NCBI GenBank assembly: GCA_012841175.1
Contig: DUVG01000088.1
Coordinates: 1 to 12,825, forward strand
DNA from: Clostridium sp.
GTDB taxonomy: Bacteria > Bacillota > Clostridia > Acetivibrionales > Acetivibrionaceae
Length of the DNA stretch: 12,825 nt
Direction: 5' to 3'
How positions within the stretch are numbered: the first letter of the stretch is position 1; every line of letters begins with the position of its first letter. Shown here in pieces: positions 6,483 through 12,825 of the stretch. A program made the position numbers and the translations under genes. Below the pieces are notes generated by a model that was given only the letters and a program-made list of their open reading frames with translations, did no database searches and had not been told where the DNA came from.

Positions 6483-7217
6483 ATGTATATTTTGAAGAAA
6501 TTAAAACTTTTTGCAATGATAAAATACATAAATTTTTTAGAAAAGTTTAAACTACACAAAAAATCACCTATTTATTATATAGGAGGAAGTGAAGCACTTC
6601 CACCTCCTCTTAGTAATGATGAAGAAAGCTACCTTTTAAATAAGCTTGAAAAAAGTGATTATGGGGTTAAGTCAATTTTAATTGAGAGAAATTTAAGGTT
6701 AGTTGTATATATAGCAAGAAAATTTGAGAATACAGGTGTGGGAGTAGAAGATTTAATTTCCATTGGAACTATAGGTTTAATAAAAGCGATAAATACTTTT
6801 AATCCAGCTAAAAATATAAAATTAGCTACATATGCATCCCGTTGTATTGAAAATGAAATATTAATGTATTTAAGAAGAAATAATAAAATGAAGACAGAAG
6901 TATCAATAGATGAACCTTTAAATATTGATTGGGATGGAAATGAACTGCTTTTATCTGACATATTAGGTACTGAAAATGATTTGATTCATAGAACTATTGA
7001 AGATGAAGTTGACAAAGAATTGTTGGAAATTGCAATGAAAAAGCTATCCATTAGAGAAAAGAAAATAGTTGAACTTAGATTTGGTCTTACTAATGGTGGT
7101 ATAGAAAAAACTCAAAAGGAAGTTGCAGATATGTTGGGAATATCTCAATCCTATATATCAAGGCTTGAAAAAAAGATTATAAGCAGATTAAAAAAAGAGA
7201 TAAGCAGAATGATTTAA
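6483..7217 (+). CDS. sigE: RNA polymerase sporulation sigma factor SigE (pro-sigma-E)
   Basis: Sigma-E directs early mother-cell transcription after asymmetric division and is made as an inactive, membrane-associated precursor. The 244-residue product begins with a basic, hydrophobic pro-sequence (about 1-30), followed by YYIGGSEALPPPL (31-43). That is the conserved block at the SpoIIGA cleavage site, so activation by the upstream protease is expected. Sigma region 2 is at about 64-133 (RNLRLVVYIARKF, then LATYASRCIENEILMYLRR). Region 4 is at about 185-240, with the helix-turn-helix TQKEVADMLGISQSYISRLE. The pro-sequence is a few residues longer than in B. subtilis. An internal Met at residue 12 could be an alternative start, but AAGGGGG at 6466-6472 sits 10 bases before ATG 6483 and favours the longer form. 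Confidence 0.96.
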   Translation: MYILKKLKLFAMIKYINFLEKFKLHKKSPIYYIGGSEALPPPLSNDEESYLLNKLEKSDYGVKSILIERNLRLVVYIARKFENTGVGVEDLISIGTIGLIKAINTFNPAKNIKLATYASRCIENEILMYLRRNNKMKTEVSIDEPLNIDWDGNELLLSDILGTENDLIHRTIEDEVDKELLEIAMKKLSIREKKIVELRFGLTNGGIEKTQKEVADMLGISQSYISRLEKKIISRLKKEISRMI

Positions 7218-7379
7218 TTTTAAATTTTAAGAATCAAAATATTTCCCTAAGAAGGGTGTGAGTATCTCTAAACTTTATTTTAAAATACAAGAAAATACCA
7301 TATTTTTTTTAGTCTAGTCATTGCAATTGGTACAAGGTTTGTCAAGGTGTTTAGATGAAATTTTATGCCTTTTTTTACA

Positions 7380-7408
7380 GTATAAAAATAGCCTCTATGG
7401 TAATAATG
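7380..7408 (+). promoter_or_regulatory. Sigma-F/G-type promoter of sigG
   Basis: GTATA (7380-7384) and GGTAATAATG (7399-7408) fit the forespore consensus elements GYWTA and GGnRAnAnTR at every specified position. The spacer is 14 bases, about one shorter than I recall as usual. Transcription would start near 7415, about 28 bases before the sigG ATG. In B. subtilis the orthologous gene spoIIIG has its own sigma-F promoter in the same place, downstream of sigE. Confidence 0.65.
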
Positions 7409-7442
7409 ATACTGACTTAATTATATTGCCGGGAGGTTATTT

Positions 7443-8216
7443 ATGCTAATCAATAAAGTTGAAATATGCGGAGTAAATACATCTAAACTGCCAGTTCTTT
7501 CAAATGATGAAAAAAAGGTTCTCTTTGAAAGAATGCATAAAGGAGATGCCACGGCAAGAGAAGAATTTATCCGAGGGAATTTGAGGCTTGTACTAAGTGT
7601 TATTCAAAGATTTAACAATAGAGGAGAATATGTTGATGACCTTTTTCAGGTGGGATGCATAGGCTTAATCAAAGCTATAGATAATTTTGATGTCTCTCAA
7701 AATGTGAAATTTTCCACATATGCAGTGCCTATGATAATTGGTGAAATAAGAAGATACCTACGTGATAACAATTCAATTCGCGTAAGCAGATCACTAAGGG
7801 ATATTGCATATAAAGCATTGCAGGCAAAAGAAAGACTTACAAACAAGAACTCAAAGGAACCTACAATAGAAGAAATTGCAAAAGAACTTGGAATACCAAA
7901 AGAAGATATTGTATTTGCCCTTGATGCAATACAAGATCCCATTTCCTTATTTGAATCGGTATACCATGATGGTGGAGATGCTATATACGTTATGGACCAA
8001 GTTAAGGACGAAAAAAATCATGATGAAAACTGGCTTGAAGGAATTGCGTTAAATGAAGCACTAAGAAAGTTAAATGACAGGGAAAAATTAATATTAAACT
8101 TAAGATTTTTTGATGGCAGAACTCAAATGGAGGTAGCAGAAGAGATTGGAATTTCTCAGGCACAAGTTTCACGTTTAGAAAAGACTGCACTAATGCATAT
8201 GAGAAAATATATATAA
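7443..8216 (+). CDS. sigG: RNA polymerase sporulation sigma factor SigG
   Basis: Sigma-G drives late forespore transcription, including small acid-soluble proteins and germination genes. The 257-residue product starts with MLINKVEICGVNTSKLPVL, the family's very conserved N-terminus, with no pro-sequence. Region 2 is at about 43-112 (GNLRLVLSVIQRFNNRGEY, then FSTYAVPMIIGEIRRYLRDN). Region 3 is at about 115-170 and region 4 at about 205-252, with the helix-turn-helix TQMEVAEEIGISQAQVSRLE. Similarity to B. subtilis SigG appears very high throughout. ATG 7443 has GGGAGG at 7430-7435. The 225-bp gap from sigE holds a sigma-F-like promoter, so forespore-specific expression is likely. Read-through from the spoIIG promoter also seems possible, because I see no terminator after sigE. 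Confidence 0.97.
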   Translation: MLINKVEICGVNTSKLPVLSNDEKKVLFERMHKGDATAREEFIRGNLRLVLSVIQRFNNRGEYVDDLFQVGCIGLIKAIDNFDVSQNVKFSTYAVPMIIGEIRRYLRDNNSIRVSRSLRDIAYKALQAKERLTNKNSKEPTIEEIAKELGIPKEDIVFALDAIQDPISLFESVYHDGGDAIYVMDQVKDEKNHDENWLEGIALNEALRKLNDREKLILNLRFFDGRTQMEVAEEIGISQAQVSRLEKTALMHMRKYI

Positions 8217-8237
8217 CGGGGCGGTTAATTTGTATTT

Positions 8238-8245
8238 GTGAGGTG
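8238..8245 (+). promoter_or_regulatory. Shine-Dalgarno that fixes the ylmC/ymxH start
   Basis: GTGAGGTG lies 7 bases before ATG 8253. The GTG at 8238 is in frame and could be read as an upstream start, but it belongs to this ribosome-binding site. The family N-terminus begins close to MNRTSDFRQKEVIN. Confidence 0.7.
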
Positions 8246-8252
8246 TTATATT

Positions 8253-8498
8253 ATGAATAGGACATCGGATTTTAGGCAAAAAGAAGTGATAAATATTAAT
8301 GATGGTAAAAGACTGGGATTTGTATGTGATGTAGAAATTGACTTAAGTAGTGGAAAGCTAGAGTCTATTGTAATTCCTGGGGGAAACAGATTATTTGGGA
8401 TTTTAGGGAAAGAAAGTGAGTATGTTATACCTTGGGAAAGAATTAAAAAGATCGGGGAAGATATAATTTTAGTAGAAATAGATGAAAGATTAATTTAA
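8253..8498 (+). CDS. YlmC/YmxH family sporulation-associated PRC-barrel protein
   Basis: This 81-residue protein belongs to the YlmC/YmxH family of small PRC-barrel proteins, restricted to endospore formers and relatives. Its molecular role is unknown. Typical features are SDFRQKEVININDGKRLGF (about 5-23), the acidic CDVEIDLSSGKLESIVIPG strand pair, and the closing YVIPWERIKKIGEDIILVE. It follows sigG by 36 bases without a terminator and is probably cotranscribed in the forespore. Conserved linkage to sigG supports a sporulation role by association only. I cannot say whether it is closer to ylmC or ymxH, so no symbol is assigned. Confidence 0.88.
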   Translation: MNRTSDFRQKEVININDGKRLGFVCDVEIDLSSGKLESIVIPGGNRLFGILGKESEYVIPWERIKKIGEDIILVEIDERLI

Positions 8499-8510
8499 AT
8501 TTCCTTATTA

Positions 8511-8539
8511 TTGCGGGTTTGTAAAGTATGTAGTATAAT
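8511..8539 (+). promoter_or_regulatory. Vegetative promoter of nrdR
   Basis: TTGCGG (8511-8516) and a perfect TATAAT (8534-8539) are separated by 17 bases. The -35 matches three of six consensus bases. It lies 64 bases before nrdR, so nrdR can be expressed independently of the sporulation genes upstream. Confidence 0.6.
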
Positions 8540-8602
8540 GAATTTTAAAGTTACATTTTATATTGTAATAATTATTTTAAAACTGTATTTTGGAGGATTG
8601 CT

Positions 8603-9058
8603 ATGAAATGTCCATATTGTGGGTTTGCTGAAGACAAAGTAATTGATTCAAGGCCGACAGAAGAAAACACTGCTATAAGAAGAAGAAGAGAATGTTTAGA
8701 ATGTCAAAAAAGATTTACAACCTATGAGAAAGTAGAAAGTTTGCCACTTATGGTCATTAAAAAGGATAAAACAAGGCAGGTTTTTAATAGAGAGAAACTT
8801 ATGACAGGACTATTAAGAGCTTGCGAGAAAAGGCCTGTGTCTGTTAATGATTTAGAAAAATTAGCAGATAGTATAGAAAGCCATTTCCATAATTCTCTTC
8901 AAAGGGAAGTTACTTCAAAAGATATTGGAGAAATGGTAATGACAAAACTTAAAAAACTTGATGAAGTAGCTTATGTAAGGTTCGCATCTGTTTATAGACA
9001 ATTTAAAGATATAAATACATTTATGGATGAACTTCATAAATTGTTAAACGAGAAGTGA
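8603..9058 (+). CDS. nrdR: Transcriptional repressor NrdR
   Basis: NrdR senses ATP/dATP and represses ribonucleotide reductase genes, balancing dNTP supply. The 151-residue product has the complete architecture. A zinc ribbon has Cys3, Cys6, Cys31 and Cys34 (MKCPYCG and CLECQKRF), with DSRPTEENTAIRRRRECL between the two pairs. An ATP-cone domain follows at about 49-139 (VIKKDKTRQVFNREKL, and later VAYVRFASVYRQFKD). The length is that of the family. ATG 8603 is preceded by GGAGG about 7 bases away. No nrd structural gene is in the window, so it must act elsewhere. I see no obvious pair of NrdR boxes here. In many Clostridia the gene lies near sigG and ylmC/ymxH, as it does here. Confidence 0.96.
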   Translation: MKCPYCGFAEDKVIDSRPTEENTAIRRRRECLECQKRFTTYEKVESLPLMVIKKDKTRQVFNREKLMTGLLRACEKRPVSVNDLEKLADSIESHFHNSLQREVTSKDIGEMVMTKLKKLDEVAYVRFASVYRQFKDINTFMDELHKLLNEK

Positions 9059-9084
9059 CAAAATAAGTCAAATCTAATTTTTTA

Positions 9085-9113
9085 CTGACAAGCCTTTTTT
9101 GTTATGGTATAAT
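9085..9113 (+). promoter_or_regulatory. Strong promoter of the cohesin-domain gene
   Basis: CTGACA (9085-9090, five of six consensus bases) and TATAAT (9108-9113, perfect) are 17 bases apart, with TGG before the -10 giving an extended -10. It is the best vegetative promoter in the window and lies 35 bases before ATG 9149. Confidence 0.8.
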
Positions 9114-9148
9114 AATCATAAAAATATATTATAACGAGGTGCATAACA

Positions 9149-9877
9149 ATGAAAAAAATTATGTTAGGTTTAATTGCAGGTATTGTTTTAAGCACAGGTA
9201 TTTTGGCTTTTGCAGCAGCTAATCAATGGATTGCAGTAAGTCCTAATTTTGAAGTTCTTGTACGTGGCGAAGTTTTTGAATCAGATCCTCCTCCAGTAGT
9301 TATTGAAGGAAGAACATATTTACCTCTAAGAGCAATGGCTGAAGTTTTAGGAGTTGACATTTATTGGGATGGAGATGCAAGACAAGTGCTTGTAGACATG
9401 GGAGTTACTGATGGTAAAGAAACAGATACGCCAAAAAAAGTTGTATATGAAGACTTCAATATGAAAAGCGATAAAATCGAAGCTAAGCCTGGAGAAACTA
9501 TAAAAATACCTTTGAAGTTTTCAAATGTTCCTTCTGAAGGAATAAACAGTGGATTTTTAAAGGTATTATTTGATAAGGATAAACTTGAAGTTTTAAGTGT
9601 AGCAGGTGGAGAGATAATGAATTCTCCTGAAAGAGACTTACAAACCAACATAATGAATGATAATGGAGCAATTACTGTTTTATATATTGAAGCAGAACAA
9701 CAACGTAAGGGAATGATATCAAAAGATGGAACATTTATAACTATAGAAGCTAAAGTTAAGGAAGATGCAGCAGATGGAACTGTTAAACTTACTATAGATT
9801 CAGGAAATTTTGAAGACTATGATTTTAACCCAATAGGATTTTCACCTTCACTAGGTGAAATAGTAATTAAAAAATAG
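9149..9877 (+). CDS. Secreted protein with copper-amine-oxidase-N-like and cohesin domains (OlpC-like)
   Basis: The 242-residue product has a signal peptide (1 to about 22-24, ending ILAFAAAN). A copper-amine-oxidase N-terminal-like (stalk) domain follows at about 28-85, shown by PPPVVIEGRTYLPLRAMAEVLG and a final VLVDMG. After a short linker comes a cohesin domain (about 105-241): EAKPGETIKIPLKFSNVPSE, then DKDKLEVLSVAGGEI, then KDGTFITIEAKVKEDAADG. Cohesins bind dockerin modules of cellulosomal enzymes. The stalk domain may hold the protein at the cell wall, since no S-layer repeat, sortase motif or C-terminal membrane segment is present. This layout recalls C. thermocellum OlpC, a cell-surface type I cohesin protein, from memory and not checked. 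The loop that reads AEDSGTG in CipA cohesins (recalled) reads AEQQRKG (182-188) here, so dockerin specificity may differ. The gene has its own promoter and terminator. Confidence 0.85.
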   Translation: MKKIMLGLIAGIVLSTGILAFAAANQWIAVSPNFEVLVRGEVFESDPPPVVIEGRTYLPLRAMAEVLGVDIYWDGDARQVLVDMGVTDGKETDTPKKVVYEDFNMKSDKIEAKPGETIKIPLKFSNVPSEGINSGFLKVLFDKDKLEVLSVAGGEIMNSPERDLQTNIMNDNGAITVLYIEAEQQRKGMISKDGTFITIEAKVKEDAADGTVKLTIDSGNFEDYDFNPIGFSPSLGEIVIKK

Positions 9878-9900
9878 AGTACATAAAATTTACACATAAA

Positions 9901-9936
9901 AACGAGGGGAAACACAAAGTTTCCTCTCGTTTTTTA
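9901..9936 (+). terminator. Rho-independent terminator after the cohesin-domain gene
   Basis: AACGAGGGGAAAC (9901-9913) pairs with GTTTCCTCTCGTT (9919-9931) over 13 positions with one G-U pair. The loop is 5 bases and a run of T follows. It makes the cohesin-domain gene monocistronic. Confidence 0.92.
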
Positions 9937-9962
9937 ATATATGACAAAAAACTCATAACTAT

Positions 9963-9983
9963 TGCTATAATTTGTGATATAAT
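9963..9983 (+). promoter_or_regulatory. Tandem extended -10 elements upstream of comM
   Basis: TGCTATAAT (9963-9971) and TGATATAAT (9975-9983) are two exact TGnTATAAT elements 12 bases apart, just after the terminator. ATGACA (9941-9946) lies 19 bases before the first TATAAT and could be its -35. The second has no evident -35. The comM leader would be about 105-115 bases. Confidence 0.55.
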
Positions 9984-10092
9984 ATATTAAAGAAGGATAT
10001 TTATCTAAACAGGTATAATTCATATAAATAATTCTAACGTATGTTCTTTTAGTAAAACAGCTATTCAAAAATCTAGTCTTACGAGGTGGAAT

Positions 10093-11616
10093 ATGCTTTC
10101 TAAAATTAAAAGCCTAGCTTTAATGGGTATCGATGGATATGTTGTTTTAGTTGAAACAGACATATCAAATGGACTACCATCTTTTGATATGGTTGGTTTA
10201 GGTGATACTGCTGTCAAAGAGTCAAAAGAGCGGGTGAGGGCAGCCATTAAAAATGCTGGATTTAAATTTCACGTAAATAGAATAACAGTAAACTTAGCCC
10301 CAGCTGATAAAAAGAAAGAAGGTTCGGCTTTTGATCTTCCTATAGCATTGGGAATATTAGCGGCAACAGGACAATTAAAGGGTGATGATATAGGAAAGAG
10401 TGCGTTTTTAGGTGAATTGTCTTTAGATGGTGGAATTAAACCTGTTAAAGGAATACTTCCAATGACTATAAGTGCTAAGGAAAATGGAATTAAAAATATA
10501 TTTTTACCTGTAGAAAATGCAGATGAAGCTGCAGTTGTATCAGATATAAATATCTATCCTGCAAAAAGCATTAAAGATGTAGTAAATCATTTAAATGGAA
10601 TTGAAAGAATAGAAAGATATTTTGCAGATAGAGAAAATATTTTTAAATATGATATCTCTTATGATATTGACTTTTCAGATGTAAAAGGACAGCAAGCAGT
10701 AAAAAGAGCACTTGAAGTAGCAGCCTCTGGTGGACACAATTTAATAATGATTGGAGGTCCAGGCTGTGGAAAGACAATGATAGCTAGAAGACTTCCTACC
10801 ATACTTCCTTCTATGACTTTTGAAGAAGCATTAGAAGTAACTAAAATTCACAGCATTGCAGGAGTACTGCCAGAAAAGACTGCTCTTATAACCCAAAGGC
10901 CATTTAGAGCACCCCATTACACCATATCAAGTGCAAGTCTCACAGGTGGAGGAAGAATTCCAAAACCAGGAGAAATAAGTCTTGCACACTATGGAGTTTT
11001 GTTTTTAGATGAATTGCCGGAGTTTAATAGAAATGCACTAGAAGTGTTAAGACAGCCTTTAGAAGATGGTGTTGTTACAATCTCAAGAGTTAATGCGACT
11101 TTAACATATCCAGCAAGAGCTACTTTAATATGTGCAGCAAACCCTTGTAAATGCGGTAATTACCTTGAACCTTCAAAAGAGTGTACCTGTACACCTAAAC
11201 AGATACAGCAATATTTAGGGAAGATTTCAGGTCCTTTGCTAGACAGAATAGACTTGCATATAGAAGTCTCTTCTATAAGTTATAAGGAACTTGATAGTAA
11301 AGAAGAAAGTGAAAAATCCCAGGATATCAGAAAGAGAGTTAATAGAACTAGAAAAATCCAGCAGGAAAGATACCAAGGTCTTAATATATATTCTAATGCA
11401 GAACTTTCTCCTTCAATGATTAAGAAATATTGTAAATTAGACGATAAATGTAAAAGTATATTGGAAAATGCTTTTGAAAGATTAGGATTAAGTGCAAGGG
11501 CACATGGAAGAATACTTAAAGTGGCTCGTACAATAGCTGATATGGAAGAGTCAAAAAATATAAAGACCAATCATTTATTAGAAGCGATACAGTATAGAAG
11601 TCTCGATAGAAAATAA
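10093..11616 (+). CDS. comM: YifB/ComM family Mg-chelatase-like AAA+ ATPase
   Basis: ComM is a hexameric AAA+ helicase that promotes branch migration during natural transformation in gram-negative bacteria. Its role in Clostridia is less clear. The 507-residue product is full length. A Lon-S5-like N-terminal domain spans about 20-140 (NGLPSFDMVGLGDTAVKESKERV). The AAA+ module has Walker A GGPGCGKT (221-228) and Walker B VLFLDE (302-307). A cysteine cluster, PCKCG and ECTC (Cys352, 354, 364, 366), could bind a metal. The C-terminal Mg-chelatase-type domain contains GLSARAHGRILKVARTIAD. Despite the family name it is not a magnesium chelatase of chlorophyll synthesis. ATG 10093 has GAGGTGG a few bases upstream. 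dprA follows, so the pair may form a DNA-uptake or recombination unit. Confidence 0.94.
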   Translation: MLSKIKSLALMGIDGYVVLVETDISNGLPSFDMVGLGDTAVKESKERVRAAIKNAGFKFHVNRITVNLAPADKKKEGSAFDLPIALGILAATGQLKGDDIGKSAFLGELSLDGGIKPVKGILPMTISAKENGIKNIFLPVENADEAAVVSDINIYPAKSIKDVVNHLNGIERIERYFADRENIFKYDISYDIDFSDVKGQQAVKRALEVAASGGHNLIMIGGPGCGKTMIARRLPTILPSMTFEEALEVTKIHSIAGVLPEKTALITQRPFRAPHYTISSASLTGGGRIPKPGEISLAHYGVLFLDELPEFNRNALEVLRQPLEDGVVTISRVNATLTYPARATLICAANPCKCGNYLEPSKECTCTPKQIQQYLGKISGPLLDRIDLHIEVSSISYKELDSKEESEKSQDIRKRVNRTRKIQQERYQGLNIYSNAELSPSMIKKYCKLDDKCKSILENAFERLGLSARAHGRILKVARTIADMEESKNIKTNHLLEAIQYRSLDRK

Positions 11617-11628
11617 TGATATTTATAC

Positions 11629-11657
11629 TTGACTATGATATAAATACATGATAAATT
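11629..11657 (+). promoter_or_regulatory. Candidate promoter for dprA
   Basis: TTGACT (11629-11634) and TAAATT (11652-11657) are 17 bases apart, with TGA just before the -10. The -35 matches five of six bases, the -10 only four. No terminator separates comM from dprA, so cotranscription with comM is equally possible. Confidence 0.4.
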
Positions 11658-11700
11658 GATTTCGGTAAATGAACAACAAAAGTTTCATTTATTAAAAAAA

Positions 11701-11706
11701 AAGGAG
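11701..11706 (+). promoter_or_regulatory. Shine-Dalgarno that fixes the dprA start
   Basis: AAGGAG lies 9 bases before GTG 11716. A TTG at 11656 is in frame but has no ribosome-binding site, and it would add 20 residues unlike the family N-terminus. Confidence 0.75.
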
Positions 11707-11715
11707 TGCTATAAG

Positions 11716-12825
11716 GTGGATAATAGACAGTATTGGGTTTGGCTTAGTTCAATTCCTGGTATTGGGGCGGTTAAGTCAAAAAAACTTTTAGAACATTTTA
11801 AAAGCCCTTATAATGTCTGGAGAGCTAAAGAAAATCAGTTTAAAGAGTTGACTTTTCTTACAGGTAGAGATGTATCTAATTTAATGAATGGTGAAATAAG
11901 ACAACAGACCAAAAAACATTTAGAAAACATTTATAAGAATAATATAAAGATTTTAACCATTGATGACGAACTATATCCATCTTACCTTAAAAACATATAT
12001 GATCCACCTGTTGTGTTGTTTGTTAAGGGGTTTTTTGAAAAAAATGAAAAATATATAGCCGTTGTAGGCTCAAGAAAAGCCACTTCATATGGTTTGAGTA
12101 TGGCACAGACCATTTCAAGTGAACTATCTAATTATGGAATAACTATTGTAAGTGGCATGGCTCGTGGGGTGGATTCATACGCCCATAAAGGTATTATTAG
12201 CGCTGGTGGAAGGACTATAGCAGTATTAGGATGTGGTCTTGATATAGTATATCCCTATGAGAATAAAAAGCTTATGGAGTCTATTATAGAAAATGGGGCT
12301 TGTGTATCAGAGTATTTACCAGGAACAGCACCATTAGCGAATAATTTTCCTGCACGCAACAGAATAATAAGTGGTATGTCCCTAGGAGTAATAGTAATTG
12401 AGGCAGGAGAACGCAGTGGATCCCTTATTACAGCTGATTTTGCCCTTGAACAGGGAAGAGAAGTATTTGCACTTCCAGGAAATGTGTGTAGTTTAAAAAG
12501 TGCAGGCACCAACAGGCTAATTAAAGAAGGAGCAAAAATAGTAACAAGCATAGAAGATATTTTAGAAGAAATAAATGTGAATTTTAGCGATGAAAATATG
12601 GAAAAATTTTTTGAAAAAAAGATTTTAGATGAAAGGTTTTTTAAAGGACTTGACAATGAAGAAAGAACAGTTGCATCATGTCTTAAACTTGAGCCTTCTA
12701 ATATAGATTTAATATCTAAGAAGACAGGTTTTAGTGTGCAACTTGTCAGTTCTATATTAATTATGTTAGAGTTAAAAGGGATAGTAGAACAGCTCCCTGG
12801 AAAGATATACAAATTAAAATATTAA
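11716..12825 (+). CDS. dprA: DNA-processing protein DprA (DprA/Smf family)
   Basis: DprA binds incoming single-stranded DNA and loads RecA onto it during transformation. It is also widespread in species not known to be competent. The 369-residue product starts at GTG 11716. The N-terminal part has a helix-hairpin-helix-like segment, SSIPGIGAVKSKKLLEHF (11-28). The Rossmann-type core (about 85-285) carries YIAVVGSRKATSYG, then VSGMARGVDSYAHKG, NNFPARNRIISG (209-220), SGSLITADFALEQGREVFAL, and GTNRLIKEGA (264-273). A C-terminal winged-helix domain (about 312-367) contains LISKKTGFSVQLVSSILIMLELKG. All family landmarks are present, and the stop codon is the last triplet of the window. It follows comM by 99 bases. 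topA and other chromosome-maintenance genes often follow dprA in Firmicutes, but that cannot be seen here. Confidence 0.95.
   Translation: MDNRQYWVWLSSIPGIGAVKSKKLLEHFKSPYNVWRAKENQFKELTFLTGRDVSNLMNGEIRQQTKKHLENIYKNNIKILTIDDELYPSYLKNIYDPPVVLFVKGFFEKNEKYIAVVGSRKATSYGLSMAQTISSELSNYGITIVSGMARGVDSYAHKGIISAGGRTIAVLGCGLDIVYPYENKKLMESIIENGACVSEYLPGTAPLANNFPARNRIISGMSLGVIVIEAGERSGSLITADFALEQGREVFALPGNVCSLKSAGTNRLIKEGAKIVTSIEDILEEINVNFSDENMEKFFEKKILDERFFKGLDNEERTVASCLKLEPSNIDLISKKTGFSVQLVSSILIMLELKGIVEQLPGKIYKLKY

Noticed and set aside
7218..7330. Terminator between sigE and sigG at the T-run near 7303-7311
   Set aside because: No GC-containing stem precedes the T-run, so a Rho-independent terminator cannot be claimed.
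11656..11715. TTG at 11656 as the dprA start
   Set aside because: There is no Shine-Dalgarno before it and the added 20 residues do not resemble DprA. GTG 11716 with AAGGAG is much better.
12255..12812. Long antisense open frame (185 codons) opposite dprA
   Set aside because: It lies wholly inside a well-recognised gene, has no family signature or ribosome-binding site, and is Ser/Leu/Ile-rich as expected of a shadow of AT-rich coding DNA.

Overview
The window reads as a chromosomal segment of a low-GC, endospore-forming Clostridia. The base composition is strongly AT-rich, Shine-Dalgarno sequences are strong, and the division genes are followed directly by spoIIGA-sigE-sigG. A small secreted protein with a cohesin domain suggests a cellulosome-forming relative of Acetivibrio (Clostridium) thermocellum or Ruminiclostridium. 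That placement is inferred from gene content and synteny as I remember it; no search was run. All convincing genes are on the + strand.

Positions 1-3732 hold the distal part of a division and cell wall (dcw) cluster: a murA lacking its 5' third, ftsQ/divIB, sbp (small basic protein) and ftsA. After a 378-bp AT-rich gap with its own candidate promoter comes ftsZ, closed by a clear terminator. From 5282 to 8498 lies the sporulation block: spoIIGA (protease that activates pro-sigma-E), sigE (with pro-sequence), sigG, and a YlmC/YmxH PRC-barrel gene. Its promoters look developmental. A perfect TTGACA/TATAAT pair 21 bp apart with Spo0A-box-like sites precedes spoIIGA, and a sigma-F/G-like promoter precedes sigG.

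From 8499 the content is mixed: nrdR (ribonucleotide reductase repressor) with a good vegetative promoter; a monocistronic gene for a secreted protein with a copper-amine-oxidase-N-like domain and a cohesin domain, with its own promoter and terminator; then comM/yifB and dprA, both linked to handling of incoming or recombining DNA. dprA ends at the last base of the window.

Functionally, FtsZ, FtsA and FtsQ build the septum. SpoIIGA matures sigma-E in the mother cell after asymmetric division, and sigma-G then acts in the forespore, so division and spore-fate genes sit side by side. I found no transposon, phage, CRISPR array, tRNA or rRNA, and no clearly undescribed system. The points most worth checking are the decayed 5' end of murA, the spoIIG-type promoter architecture, and the cohesin protein placed next to a developmental locus.
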